From SIG607 sp045590395 (lineage in GTDB: Bacteria > Bacillota > Clostridia > Oscillospirales > Acutalibacteraceae), in NCBI GenBank assembly GCA_045590395.1, contig JAZNQX010000063.1, forward strand, positions 11,260-75,259: 64,000 bases of DNA, written 5' to 3'. Below are positions 49,273-59,125 of the stretch, piece by piece. How positions within the stretch are numbered: position 1 is the stretch's first letter; each line of letters starts with the position of its first letter. Position numbers and translations under genes: made by a program. The notes under the pieces are model-generated. The model did no database searches. It was not told the origin of the DNA and saw only the letters and a list, made by a program, of their open reading frames with translations.

Positions 49273-50193
49273 ATGGAGTTTAATCACTATTCTGTACTTT
49301 TAAATGAAACAATTGATGCTTTAAATATAAAGCCCGACGGAATATATGTAGACGGCACTGCGGGTGGCGCTGGACACTCAAGAGAAATTGCTAAAAGGCT
49401 TAAAGGCGGTTTTCTTTATGCGCTTGACCAAGACCCCGATGCCGTTAAGGTGGCAACTGAGAGATTAGAGGGACTGCCGGCAAAGGTAATCAGAAGCAAC
49501 TTTGTAAATATGAAGGATGTGCTTTTAAAGGAAGGCGTTACCGCCGTTGACGGTATACTTCTTGACCTTGGCGTATCCTCTTATCAGCTTGATGAAGGCT
49601 CACGCGGTTTTTCCTATCATAAAGATGCCCCACTTGATATGCGAATGAGCAAAGAGGGAATAAGCGCCGCCGATATAGTTGCACAGTATTCTTTAGAAAA
49701 ACTAAGCGAAATTTTTTCTCTTTACGGCGAGGAAAAATTTTCATTTCGTATAGCAAAAGCAATAATAAAGGCAAGGGAAGTAGAGCCTATAACCACAACA
49801 CTAAAACTTGCCGAAATAATAGCAAACAGTGTTCCTGCTCACGCAAGACGTGACGGACATCCTGCAAGGCGGGTATTTCAGGCACTTAGAATTGCCGTAA
49901 ATGGTGAGCTTGATGTTTTAAAAGCGGTACTTGACGACGCTTTTGATTTACTGAAAAAAGACGGTGTGCTTGCAATTATAACCTTTCATTCTCTTGAAGA
50001 CGGTATTGTTAAGAGAAAGTTTAAGGAATTTGCACAGGGCTGTACCTGTCCACCAGATATACCTGTTTGTGTCTGCGGTAAAACACCGAGAGGCAAAATT
50101 ATAAACCGAAAGGGAATAGAGCCCTCAAGTGAGGAACTAAGTAAAAATAAGAGAAGCAGAAGTGCAAAACTAAGAACCATAAAAAAACTGTAA
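49273..50193 (+). CDS. rsmH: 16S rRNA (cytosine1402-N4)-methyltransferase RsmH
   Basis: 306 residues. HYSVLLNETIDAL, GTAGGAGHS (SAM loop, residues about 28-36), ILLDLGVSSYQLDEGSRGFSY and DAPLDMRMS are diagnostic. The C-terminus has ITFHSLEDGIVKRKFKE. It methylates C1402 in the ribosomal P site. AAGGAG ribosome site; conserved second place after mraZ. Confidence 0.98.
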   Translation: MEFNHYSVLLNETIDALNIKPDGIYVDGTAGGAGHSREIAKRLKGGFLYALDQDPDAVKVATERLEGLPAKVIRSNFVNMKDVLLKEGVTAVDGILLDLGVSSYQLDEGSRGFSYHKDAPLDMRMSKEGISAADIVAQYSLEKLSEIFSLYGEEKFSFRIAKAIIKAREVEPITTTLKLAEIIANSVPAHARRDGHPARRVFQALRIAVNGELDVLKAVLDDAFDLLKKDGVLAIITFHSLEDGIVKRKFKEFAQGCTCPPDIPVCVCGKTPRGKIINRKGIEPSSEELSKNKRSRSAKLRTIKKL

Positions 50194-50205
50194 AGGACGA
50201 GGCAA

Positions 50206-50673
50206 ATGAATAATCTCAAGTATTATAACGATTCTCTGGCATACGATTTTCAGATGTTTATGCCTAAAGAGAAGCCGCAGAGTGTGCCTGATGACAATAT
50301 AATAAAAATGCCTCGCCGTAAAAGCAAGACGAGGCAAAAGGCTGTTGCAGCGCGTTTTTCAGCCAGTGCGTTTTCTATTGTTGCAACAGTTGTTATTGTG
50401 GGTGCTTTATGCACAAACATATTCTTAAGAATTCAGGTTAACGAGCTTAACAGCACCATAAACAAGGCAAAATCAGAACTTGCTACAAAGCAGAGCGAGA
50501 GCGTTGCTTTGCAGATGGAATATGAAAACCGTATTTCCTATGTAAACCTTGAAGCCGAGGCAACCGCCCTTGGTATGCGCAAACTGGACAAGAGCCAGGT
50601 GGTTTATGTACGTGTAAATGATAAGAGTATGGCAAAAACTGGTGACGGAAAAATTCTTTTGGCAAATGAGTAA
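50206..50673 (+). CDS. ftsL: FtsL-like cell division protein
   Basis: 155 residues. A cytoplasmic basic region (MPRRKSKTRQK) precedes one transmembrane segment at about residues 56-77 (AFSIVATVVIVGALCTNIFL). A short coiled coil follows (VNELNSTINKAKSELATKQSE) with a family-like YVNLEAEATALGMRKLDKSQVVYV end. This is the FtsL/septum initiator plan. It links FtsQ/DivIB and DivIC to the FtsW-FtsI synthase. Sequence conservation is low in this family, so the call relies on position between rsmH and the PBP plus topology. Confidence 0.85.
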   Translation: MNNLKYYNDSLAYDFQMFMPKEKPQSVPDDNIIKMPRRKSKTRQKAVAARFSASAFSIVATVVIVGALCTNIFLRIQVNELNSTINKAKSELATKQSESVALQMEYENRISYVNLEAEATALGMRKLDKSQVVYVRVNDKSMAKTGDGKILLANE

Positions 50674-50784
50674 TTTGGCAAGGAATAGTAGAAGAATACA
50701 AATAATATAAATAAGGATACGGGAGTTGAAGTTTTCGGCTCTCGTTTTCAAGCATTTTAAAAGTGAGAAAGTGAGGATAATAAG

Positions 50785-53046
50785 ATGGTAAGTAAACCGG
50801 GTAAAATTATGCTTAAAAGAATATTTATTGTCCTGCTTTGCACTGTAATTATTACTGTGGGTGTGTCGGGTGTCAGACTTGTTCACCTTATGCTTATAAA
50901 CGGCGAAAAGTATCAGGGTATGGCATCTGAACAACAGCTTTACGACAGCCTTATAACTGCGCCCAGAGGTAATATATACGACAAAAATATGAATGTTCTG
51001 GCTACAAGTACTACAGCCTGGACAGTATACATAACACCTAACGGTATATTCAGCATTAAGGATGCCGAGAAACAGGAAAAGGTAAGGAATATTATCGCTG
51101 ACGGTCTGTCAGAAATTTTAGGCGTTGACAGAGAAGAGGTATATGAGGATACCGGTAAACGCTCTTACTATGTTATTGTCAAGAAAAAGATTGATAAAGA
51201 AACCTCTGATAAGGTAAGACAGTTCATTGCCGATAACAGTCAGTATCAGCTTTCAAAATATATCGGTCTTGACGAGTCTACCAAGCGTTATTACCCCAAT
51301 AATAATCTGGCTTCGGTTGTGCTTGGCTTTGTAGGTGATGATGACCAGGGTCTTGCAGGTATCGAAAGCTATTATGATACAGCTCTGACGGGTGAGCCGG
51401 GCAGAGTAGTAGCGGCTAAAACTGCTCAGGGAATTGATATGCCATTTACCTATGAAATGGTAGAAGAGGCAACTCAGGGTAATTCTCTTGTTTTAACCAT
51501 TGATAACTACATTCAGTATGTATGTGAAAAACAGCTGAAGCAGGCTGTTGAAGATAACAAATGTAATGAACGCGGTGTTGCTATTGTTATGAATGTTAAC
51601 ACCGGTGAAATTTTGGCTATGGCGGTTTCGGGTGACTTTAACCCGAATGACCCCTTTGCACTTTCCGCCTCAGACCAGGCAATAGTGGATGCCCTTGAGG
51701 GCGACGAAAGAGCCGCAATGCTTAGCGAACTTAGAAACAGACAGTGGAGAAATAAGGCGGTATCCGATGCTTATGAGCCCGGCTCTGTATTTAAGATTTT
51801 CACCGCCGCCGCCGCGCTTGAGGAAAATGCAGTTGCGCTTGATTCTTCCTTTTCCTGCGTAGGTCATACTCAGGTAGCAGGTCAGCCCTATCATTGTCAT
51901 AAAAGAACGGGTCACGGTGTGCAGACGCTTATGACTGCTATGAGTAATTCCTGCAACCCTGCCTTTATAACAATAGGTCAGATGCTTGGCGTAAATACAT
52001 TTTCTAAGTATTTTGAGGCATTTGGTTTTACCGCCAAAACTGGTATAGACGTACCCGGTGAAACCTCTTCAATTTACTATTCAGGCTCTAATATGGGTCC
52101 TGTAGAGCTAGCATCTGCATCCTTCGGTCAGACCTTTAAAATCACACCTGTTCAGCTTATAACTGCGGCTGCCGCATCGGTTAACGGCGGTTATCTTGTT
52201 CAGCCCCATGTGGTTTCAAAGGTGGTTGACGCCAGCGGCAATGTTGTGGAAAATAAATCTACGGGATATCGCCGTCAGGTAATATCCGAAACTACCTCAG
52301 AGAAGCTTAGAACAGCGCTTGAGGGTGTTGTAAACGGCGGTGCCAAAAACGCTTATGTAGCGGGTTACCGTACAGGCGGTAAAACAGGTACCAGTCAGAA
52401 AATGGATAAAATAAATGCCACTAAAAAAAGCGGCTTTTATGTAGCTTCTTATGTTGGCATGGCGCCTATTGAAAACCCTGAAATTGCTGTGCTTGTGCTT
52501 CTTGATGAGCCTATGGGCAACAGTATTTACGGCGGTACAATTTCCGCGCCTGTAGCTTCGGCTATTCTTGGTGAGATTCTTCCTTATATGGGCTTTGAGC
52601 CTCAGTACAGTGAGGAGGAACTTGCTAAACGCGCTATTTCCGTTCCGTCGGTAATAGGAAAAACCGTTGACGAGGCTAAATCAAGAATTACAAGGTCTAA
52701 CCTTATTTACAAGGTGGTAGGCGAGGGGGATACTGTAGTATCACAGCTTCCTTCCTCTAATGATACTCTTTATGCAGGTGGTCTTGTAATAATTTACACA
52801 GATGAAGAATCTGCACAAAATGAAACAACTACAGTTCCTAATTTTAGTGGAATGACGGTGTCACAGGTTAACGATGCCGCCACCGCAGTGGGTATAAATG
52901 TTAAATTTTCGGGTAATACGTTATCCTCTGCAAATACACTTGCGTATAGTCAGAGTATAAAATCAGGAGAAACTGTAAGTACAGGTACGTCAGTTACGGT
53001 TTATTTCCGTGACAGTACGGTTACCGACTTTGTACCGGAAGAATAA
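50785..53046 (+). CDS. Class B penicillin-binding protein with PASTA domains (FtsI/SpoVD-like)
   Basis: 753 residues. There is a short cytoplasmic tail and one transmembrane segment (about residues 11-32). The dimerisation domain begins APRGNIYDKNMNVLA. The transpeptidase has S334-V-F-K337 (EPGSVFK), S389-C-N391 and K533-T-G-T-S537. Two C-terminal PASTA modules start near residues 616 and 683 (VPSVIGKTVDEAK, VPNFSGMTVSQVN). It cross-links septal or spore peptidoglycan. FtsI (division) and SpoVD (spore cortex) share this architecture, and both can sit here. AGTGAGGATAATAAG precedes the ATG. Confidence 0.93.
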   Translation: MVSKPGKIMLKRIFIVLLCTVIITVGVSGVRLVHLMLINGEKYQGMASEQQLYDSLITAPRGNIYDKNMNVLATSTTAWTVYITPNGIFSIKDAEKQEKVRNIIADGLSEILGVDREEVYEDTGKRSYYVIVKKKIDKETSDKVRQFIADNSQYQLSKYIGLDESTKRYYPNNNLASVVLGFVGDDDQGLAGIESYYDTALTGEPGRVVAAKTAQGIDMPFTYEMVEEATQGNSLVLTIDNYIQYVCEKQLKQAVEDNKCNERGVAIVMNVNTGEILAMAVSGDFNPNDPFALSASDQAIVDALEGDERAAMLSELRNRQWRNKAVSDAYEPGSVFKIFTAAAALEENAVALDSSFSCVGHTQVAGQPYHCHKRTGHGVQTLMTAMSNSCNPAFITIGQMLGVNTFSKYFEAFGFTAKTGIDVPGETSSIYYSGSNMGPVELASASFGQTFKITPVQLITAAAASVNGGYLVQPHVVSKVVDASGNVVENKSTGYRRQVISETTSEKLRTALEGVVNGGAKNAYVAGYRTGGKTGTSQKMDKINATKKSGFYVASYVGMAPIENPEIAVLVLLDEPMGNSIYGGTISAPVASAILGEILPYMGFEPQYSEEELAKRAISVPSVIGKTVDEAKSRITRSNLIYKVVGEGDTVVSQLPSSNDTLYAGGLVIIYTDEESAQNETTTVPNFSGMTVSQVNDAATAVGINVKFSGNTLSSANTLAYSQSIKSGETVSTGTSVTVYFRDSTVTDFVPEE

Positions 53047-53063
53047 AAACCGGAGGTCAATTT

Positions 53064-54497
53064 ATGCTACTTTATGAGCTTATCGGTGATGTTAAAACCA
53101 GTTTTGGTCAATGTGAGATTAAAGGCATAACCTGTGATTCACGTAAGGTTAGTGAAGGCTTTGCCTATATCTGTATAAAAGGCGCTGTTAATGACGGTCA
53201 TAATTTTGCGCAGTCCGCTATTGATAAGGGCGCCGCAGTAGTTATTTCTGAGAGAAAAACAGGCTGTGACAGAGAGGTAATAGTTGAGGATACACACGCT
53301 GCTTTTGCCTCTATGTCGGCTAAGTGGTTTGGTAATCCTGCCTATAAACTGAAGCTCGTTGGTGTGACGGGCACAAATGGTAAGACCTCTGTAACCTATA
53401 TGGTTAAAAAGATTCTTGAAGCAGCAGGGGAAAAGGTTGGCCTTATCGGCACCATTCAGAATATGATAGGTGACGAGATAATTGAAACCGAAAGAACAAC
53501 CCCCGACTGCTATCAGCTAAACGAACTTTTCAGCCAAATGGTAAATAAGGGCTGTACCTATGCCGTAATGGAGGTTTCCTCCCATGCTCTTGACCAGAAA
53601 AGAGTATACGGTGTTACCTTTGAAGCGGCTATATTTACTAATTTAACTCAGGACCATCTTGATTATCATATCACTATGGATAATTATCTTGAGGCTAAAA
53701 AGAAACTGTTTTTAATGTGTAAAACCGCTATTGTAAACAGTGATGACCAGTATTCAGAGAGAATTTTAAGCGGACTTTGCTGTAATAAAATTACACTGTC
53801 TGCAAATGATAAATCTGCTACATATTATGCAGATTCTATAAATTATAGGGCAGACGGAGTGGATTTCAAGCTTTGCGGAAAAGAAAGCATGGCTCTTTCT
53901 ATGAGTACGGGCGGTAAATTCACTGTATATAACGCTATGTCTGCCGCAGTTTGCGCTATAGAACTCGGTATTGATGCAAATATTGTTTTAAAGGCTCTCT
54001 GCTCACAAGAGGGTGTTAAGGGTAGGGCAGAGGTTGTTAAAAATCCCTTTGATTTTACGGTAATAATAGATTATGCTCACACCCCTGATGGTCTTAGCAA
54101 TATACTTAATACCTTTTCGGAGTGTAAAAAGGGCAGACTGATAACATTGTTTGGTTGCGGTGGTGACCGCGATAAGACAAAGCGCCCCATAATGGGTAAA
54201 ATCGCCGCAGAGCTTTCTGATTTTGTTATTGTTACAAGCGATAACCCCAGAAGCGAAAACCCTGCGGATATAATCAGCGATATTCTTGAGGGAATGAAGG
54301 ACAGTAAAACCCCTTATGTTGCTATAAAAAACCGTATAGAAGCAATAAATTATGCAGTGGAAAATGCTTTATCAGACGATATTATAGTTCTTGCAGGCAA
54401 GGGACACGAAACCTATCAGATACTTGCCGATAAAACAATACATCTTGATGAGCGTGAAATTGTAGCAGAGGCGCTGAAAAACAGAAAGGAAGTATAA
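53064..54497 (+). CDS. murE: UDP-MurNAc-tripeptide synthetase MurE
   Basis: 477 residues. ITCDSRKVSEGFAYICIKG, the ATP loop GVTGTNGKTSVTYMV (residues about 102-116), MEVSSHALDQKRVYGVTFEAAIFTNLTQDHLDYH, and YAHTPDGLSNIL are typical of MurE. The C-terminal segment SDNPRSENPADI contains DNPR, the motif found in enzymes that add meso-diaminopimelate, which predicts a DAP-type wall. ACCGGAGG ribosome site. It follows the PBP by 17 nt. Confidence 0.97.
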   Translation: MLLYELIGDVKTSFGQCEIKGITCDSRKVSEGFAYICIKGAVNDGHNFAQSAIDKGAAVVISERKTGCDREVIVEDTHAAFASMSAKWFGNPAYKLKLVGVTGTNGKTSVTYMVKKILEAAGEKVGLIGTIQNMIGDEIIETERTTPDCYQLNELFSQMVNKGCTYAVMEVSSHALDQKRVYGVTFEAAIFTNLTQDHLDYHITMDNYLEAKKKLFLMCKTAIVNSDDQYSERILSGLCCNKITLSANDKSATYYADSINYRADGVDFKLCGKESMALSMSTGGKFTVYNAMSAAVCAIELGIDANIVLKALCSQEGVKGRAEVVKNPFDFTVIIDYAHTPDGLSNILNTFSECKKGRLITLFGCGGDRDKTKRPIMGKIAAELSDFVIVTSDNPRSENPADIISDILEGMKDSKTPYVAIKNRIEAINYAVENALSDDIIVLAGKGHETYQILADKTIHLDEREIVAEALKNRKEV

Positions 54498-54498
54498 T

Positions 54499-55518
54499 AT
54501 GAGGGATATTACATCTATAATTGTTGCGGTCTTATCGTTTTTAATAACCGCCTTGCTTGGCTTTAAGGTAATACCCTATCTTCATAAACTGAAATTTGGA
54601 CAGACCATACTTGATATCGGCCCGTCCTGGCATAAAAATAAGCAGGGCACACCTACTATGGGCGGTGTTATGCTTATGGCGTCGGTGCTGCTTTCTCTGC
54701 TTATAGGAATTATTTATTCGGTTATAATAAAAGGAGAACTTATAAAGGAATTCGCCGACTCAAAACGCCTTTCTATGTTTATAGCAGGTGTGGTTTTAGC
54801 CTTTGCTATGGGCTTTATCGGTTTTCTTGATGACTACATTAAGGTGGTTAAAAAGAGAAACTTAGGGCTTACTGCAAAGCAGAAAACCGTACTTCAGGGC
54901 TTTGTTTCGGCTATGTATCTGGTAGCACTTGCCTTTGCAGGTATGAATACAACCTGGATACCCTTTGTAGGTAATATATCCATTGTAAGCGGCGCGGGGC
55001 TTCTTTTCTGGCCTATTGCATTTTTCTTTGTTTACGGCTTTGTAAATGCGGTAAACCTTACAGACGGACTTGACGGTCTTGCTTCATCGGTTACACTGGT
55101 TGCGGCATGTGCCTTTATGATAATATCTGCTCTTGGTGGCTCACTTATGGGTATGAATGCCTACGGTGCCGCAGTAGCAGGAGCCTGCGGAGGCTTTTTG
55201 GTATGGAATATGCATCCTGCAAAGGTGTTTATGGGTGATACCGGCTCTATGTTTTTAGGAGGTGCTGTTGTAGCCCTTTCCTTTGGAACAGAACGCCCAA
55301 TACTTCTTCTGCTTATAGGCATTGTTTATCTTATAGAAGCACTTTCAGTTGTGCTTCAGGTAACATTTTATAAGCTTACTAAAAAAAGAATATTCAAAAT
55401 GAGCCCTATTCACCATCATTTTGAGATGTGTAATTGGAGCGAAGAAAAAATCGTATTTTCATTTTCTGCTGTCGGCTTTGTTTTTGCCGTACTCGCAGTA
55501 CTTTTAGTAATACTTTAA
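54499..55518 (+). CDS. mraY: Phospho-MurNAc-pentapeptide transferase MraY
   Basis: 339 residues, about ten membrane segments. GPSWHKNKQGTPTMGGVM, FIGFLDDYIKVVKKRNLGLTAKQK, NLTDGLDGLA, MGDTGSMFLG and MSPIHHHFEMCNWSEEKIV are the family signatures, including the catalytic DD and HHH residues. It makes lipid I from UDP-MurNAc-pentapeptide and undecaprenyl phosphate. AAAGGAAG ribosome site, 1 nt after murE. Confidence 0.98.
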   Translation: MRDITSIIVAVLSFLITALLGFKVIPYLHKLKFGQTILDIGPSWHKNKQGTPTMGGVMLMASVLLSLLIGIIYSVIIKGELIKEFADSKRLSMFIAGVVLAFAMGFIGFLDDYIKVVKKRNLGLTAKQKTVLQGFVSAMYLVALAFAGMNTTWIPFVGNISIVSGAGLLFWPIAFFFVYGFVNAVNLTDGLDGLASSVTLVAACAFMIISALGGSLMGMNAYGAAVAGACGGFLVWNMHPAKVFMGDTGSMFLGGAVVALSFGTERPILLLLIGIVYLIEALSVVLQVTFYKLTKKRIFKMSPIHHHFEMCNWSEEKIVFSFSAVGFVFAVLAVLLVIL

Positions 55519-55539
55519 ACCTCGGAGGTTAGTGGTCAG

Positions 55540-56691
55540 ATGAAAGATAACCTATTTGCAAGAGTACTTAAAAAAATGGGTATATATCAGGAAGGAAAGC
55601 TGGATATCGGCTTCTTTTCCCTTGTTATTATACTTTTGTCAATAGGTCTTGTAATGCTTTTTTCTGCCAGCTATGCCTACTGTTACGCTCAGTTCGGTGA
55701 CAGCTATAAGTTTATCGTCCGTCAGGCAATCTTTGCCGTTATCGGTGTGGCGCTTATGCTTTTTCTGTCCAGAATTGACTGTAAAGTATACCGCAAATTT
55801 TCGCTGTTTATCTATATTCTGGCAGTTGCCATGTTGGTGCTGGTACTGGCTCTTCCGCCTATGCAGGAGGGTATGGAGCATAAACGTTGGCTTGTTATCG
55901 GTTCCTTTTCCTTCCAGCCGTCAGAAATAGGAAAATTTGCAATTATTCTTTTGTTTTCACACCTTATAGCGAAATACAACAAAAGAATGGATAATTTTAA
56001 ATTTGTTTTATGCCTTGTGTTACTGCTTGGTCTTGTTTGCGGTCTTGTGGTTGTGGAAACACATCTTTCTGCAACAGTGCTTATGTTGCTTATTGGTATT
56101 ATACTGATGATAGTGGGCGGCCTTGCGGTAAAGTATATAATCGGCGGCGCTATTGCGGCGGCAGGTGCTGTGATGCTTATTGTAATTACAGGTCTTGTTA
56201 AGTATGCCGCAAGTCGTTTCCAGTATTGGCTTGACCCTTGGGCAGACGCTACAGGCGCCGGTTATCAGACCATTCAGTCCCTTTTGGCTATTGGCTCAGG
56301 CGGACTTTTTGGTAGGGGAATAGGCCAGTCAAGACAAAAATACTCATGGCTTCCTGAACCACATAACGATTTTATTTTCTCAATAGTTTGCGAAGAACTG
56401 GGCCTTATCGGCGCTATGATAATAATTATTCTGTTTTGTCTTCTTGTATGGCGCGGCTTTTCTATAGCTATGCATTCGCCGTCAAAATACAGTTCTTTAA
56501 TGGCTGTAGGTCTTACCTTTCAGGTGGCATTACAGGCGGCGCTTAATATAATGGTTGTTACTAATACAATACCCAATACGGGTATAAGTCTGCCGTTTTT
56601 CAGCTACGGCGGTACAGCCCTTGTAATTCTTCTTGCGGAAATGGGGATAGTACTATCTATCTCGCGAAGCGCAAATTTAGAAAAGGTGTAG
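55540..56691 (+). CDS. ftsW: SEDS-family peptidoglycan polymerase FtsW (SpoVE-like)
   Basis: 383 residues, about ten membrane segments. FSASYAYCYAQFGDSYKFIVRQ, KRWLVIGSFSFQPSEIGKFAIILLFSH, PEPHNDFIFSIVCEELG and ISLPFFSYGGTALVILLAEMG carry the SEDS hallmarks, including the conserved E and D region. FtsW polymerises glycan strands with the class B PBP encoded upstream. SpoVE is the sporulation paralogue and cannot be excluded. The usual murD between mraY and ftsW is missing. Confidence 0.95.
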   Translation: MKDNLFARVLKKMGIYQEGKLDIGFFSLVIILLSIGLVMLFSASYAYCYAQFGDSYKFIVRQAIFAVIGVALMLFLSRIDCKVYRKFSLFIYILAVAMLVLVLALPPMQEGMEHKRWLVIGSFSFQPSEIGKFAIILLFSHLIAKYNKRMDNFKFVLCLVLLLGLVCGLVVVETHLSATVLMLLIGIILMIVGGLAVKYIIGGAIAAAGAVMLIVITGLVKYAASRFQYWLDPWADATGAGYQTIQSLLAIGSGGLFGRGIGQSRQKYSWLPEPHNDFIFSIVCEELGLIGAMIIIILFCLLVWRGFSIAMHSPSKYSSLMAVGLTFQVALQAALNIMVVTNTIPNTGISLPFFSYGGTALVILLAEMGIVLSISRSANLEKV

Positions 56692-56701
56692 GTGAAATTT
56701 T

Positions 56702-57808
56702 ATGCATATACTTTTTGCCGGCGGAGGAACAGCAGGTCATATAAATCCCGCCCTTGCCGTTGCAGGATATATAAAAGAAAAACATCCTGATGCTAAAATC
56801 AGTTATATCGGTACTGCAAAAAAGCTTGAAGCAAAGCTTGTTCCCGAGAAAGGCTATGATTTTTACAGCATTGAGGTTCAGGGCTTTAAAAGAAAACTTT
56901 CACCGTCAGGTATAGTTCATAATGTTAAAACAGTATACCTTGCTATGAAGGCTTCGGTTGATGCAGAAAAGCTTTTAAAGAAGCTTCACCCAGATGTAGT
57001 TGTCGGCACCGGCGGATATGTAAGCGGCCCTGTGCTTAAAGCGGCGGCGAAACTTGGTATTAAAACCACCATACACGAGCAGAACGCTTATCCGGGCGTC
57101 ACCAATAAAATGCTTTCTAAAACAGTAGACAGAGTTATGCTTGCTATGCCTGAGGCAGAAAACCGACTGAGTCTTAATAAAAAGCCGTACATTACGGGAA
57201 ATCCCGTGAGAAGTGAACTTAAAAATATGAGCAAAGAGCAGGCAAAAAAGAAGCTTGGCTTTGATGATAAGCCTGTTATACTGTCCTTTGGCGGAAGCCT
57301 TGGCGCCAGACCTATAAATGAGGCGGTGTCAGAGCTTATACGCCACTTTAACGGCAAAAACAGTCATTATCATATTCACGGTACCGGTAAAGCAGGGTAC
57401 AAAACAATGTGTGACTCTCTTGCTGATATAAAACTTGATGATAATGTATTTATACGCGAATATATTGATGATATGGACGTCTGTATGGCGGCGGCAGACC
57501 TTGTTATTTGCCGCGCAGGTGCCATAACACTCAGCGAACTTACTGTTTGCAGAAAACCGTCTATTCTTATTCCGTCTCCTTATGTTGCAGAAAACCATCA
57601 GTTCCATAATGCTATGACACTTAAAAACGCTGGTGCGGCTGAGGTTATAGAGGAAAAGGATTTAAACGGTGAAAAACTTATCAAAACAGTAGAAACCATA
57701 ATTAGTGATAAGTCACTGTTGAGTAGCATGAGCGTAAACGCTCAAAAAGTTGCTATAGACGATGCAAATAAGCGTATTTACGATATAATAATGGAATTAA
57801 TAGGCTAG
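56702..57808 (+). CDS. murG: UDP-GlcNAc:lipid I N-acetylglucosaminyltransferase MurG
   Basis: 368 residues. The N-terminal loop FAGGGTAGHINPALAVA, GTGGYVSGPVLKAA, IHEQNAYPGVTNKML, LSFGGSLGARPINEAV and the UDP-GlcNAc motif ICRAGAITLSELT are all present. It makes lipid II on the inner membrane face. It lies 10 nt after ftsW with AGGTG upstream. Confidence 0.98.
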   Translation: MHILFAGGGTAGHINPALAVAGYIKEKHPDAKISYIGTAKKLEAKLVPEKGYDFYSIEVQGFKRKLSPSGIVHNVKTVYLAMKASVDAEKLLKKLHPDVVVGTGGYVSGPVLKAAAKLGIKTTIHEQNAYPGVTNKMLSKTVDRVMLAMPEAENRLSLNKKPYITGNPVRSELKNMSKEQAKKKLGFDDKPVILSFGGSLGARPINEAVSELIRHFNGKNSHYHIHGTGKAGYKTMCDSLADIKLDDNVFIREYIDDMDVCMAAADLVICRAGAITLSELTVCRKPSILIPSPYVAENHQFHNAMTLKNAGAAEVIEEKDLNGEKLIKTVETIISDKSLLSSMSVNAQKVAIDDANKRIYDIIMELIG

Positions 57809-57870
57809 TTTTTGTCAAAAAACAACATCCGGCATATTATACAGTATAAGATAATTTGCGGGGTGCTTAT

Positions 57871-59124
57871 ATGAGAGGTTATATAGTAAACGGCGGTAAA
57901 AGGCTTAGTGGAAAAATTAAGGTTCAGGGAGCTAAAAACAGTGTGCTACCCATTCTCGCCGCAACGCTTCTTATAAAGGACAAAAGCATTATACATAACT
58001 GTCCCGATTTAACGGATGTAGACGCGGCGCTGAAAATTCTTATGATGCTGGGCTGTGTTTGCGTAAGGGACGACAGTACCGTAATAGTTGATTCAAAAGA
58101 TGCGGCAAACTATGAAATAAGCCGCGATTTAATGAGTGAAATGCGCTCGTCGGTTGTGTTTTTAGGCGCAATAATTGCCAGAACGGGCAAGGCGGTAATA
58201 AGCTATCCCGGTGGCTGTGAATTAGGACCGCGTCCTATAGACCTTCATTTATCTGCCCTTGAAAAGTTGGGCGTAGAAATTGTAAATGATGATGACCGAA
58301 TTGTTTGCAGTGCGCCAAAGGGAATAAACGGCGCAAATATAAAACTTGCCTTTCCAAGTGTGGGGGCAACCGAAAATGTTATTATAGCGGCAACGCTTTC
58401 AAAAGGAACTACCGTAATTGAAAATGCCGCCACCGAGCCCGAAATCAGTGACCTGGCAGACTTCCTTAACGCCGCAGGCGCGAAAATTAAGGGTGCAGGG
58501 TCAAAAACCGTAATAATAGAGGGAGTAAACCGACTTTTTACTGTGGAACACAGGGTAATTCCTGATAGAATAGCTGCGACTACATATCTTTCTGCCGCCG
58601 CTATAACAAACGGTGAAATACTGCTTTTAAATAACAGCGCAGTAAATATGCAGTCAGTATTACGCTTTTTTGAAGATATCGGCTGTAAAATTAAAGCAAA
58701 TGCCGACACGGTTTATCTTAAAGGTCAGGAAAAGTATATGGGCGGCTATAGTATAACAACAGGAGTTTATCCTGCTTTTCCTACCGATGCAGGTCCCATT
58801 ATAGTGCCGCTTTTTTCCAAAATTTGCGGTATAAATGTAATTAAAGAAACAATTTTTAAAAACAGATTCAGATATATAGAAGAGCTTAATAAATTCGGCG
58901 CTCAGATAAAGCTTGAAGGCAACACGGCTGTATGTGAAGGAATAAAGACCTTAAGTCCTGCCGATGTAAATTGTACCGACCTTCGCGGCGGCGCGGCGCT
59001 TCTTCTTGCGGCACTGTCTGCAAGAGGAGAGTCAAAAATCGGCGAAATACATCACATTGAGCGCGGATATTGTGACATAATAAACAACTTTAAAGGATTA
59101 AATGCAAATATAAAGGAGCTTTGA
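57871..59124 (+). CDS. murA: UDP-GlcNAc 1-carboxyvinyltransferase MurA
   Basis: 417 residues from ATG 57871 (GCGGGGTGC upstream); an in-frame TTG at 57856 precedes the ribosome site. GGKRLSGKIKVQGAKNSVLPILAA carries the substrate lysine and asparagine. The catalytic cysteine is kept in YPGGCELGPRPIDLH, so the enzyme should be of the fosfomycin-sensitive type. FPTDAGPI and DLRGGAALLLAAL lie in the C-terminal domain. It starts peptidoglycan precursor synthesis. Its place between murG and ftsQ is found in several Firmicutes. Confidence 0.96.
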   Translation: MRGYIVNGGKRLSGKIKVQGAKNSVLPILAATLLIKDKSIIHNCPDLTDVDAALKILMMLGCVCVRDDSTVIVDSKDAANYEISRDLMSEMRSSVVFLGAIIARTGKAVISYPGGCELGPRPIDLHLSALEKLGVEIVNDDDRIVCSAPKGINGANIKLAFPSVGATENVIIAATLSKGTTVIENAATEPEISDLADFLNAAGAKIKGAGSKTVIIEGVNRLFTVEHRVIPDRIAATTYLSAAAITNGEILLLNNSAVNMQSVLRFFEDIGCKIKANADTVYLKGQEKYMGGYSITTGVYPAFPTDAGPIIVPLFSKICGINVIKETIFKNRFRYIEELNKFGAQIKLEGNTAVCEGIKTLSPADVNCTDLRGGAALLLAALSARGESKIGEIHHIERGYCDIINNFKGLNANIKEL

Positions 59125-59125
59125 A

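Noticed and set aside
50785..53046. Firm naming of the PBP as SpoVD or as FtsI
   Set aside because: PASTA domains and position fit both; the sequence alone does not separate division from sporulation forms.
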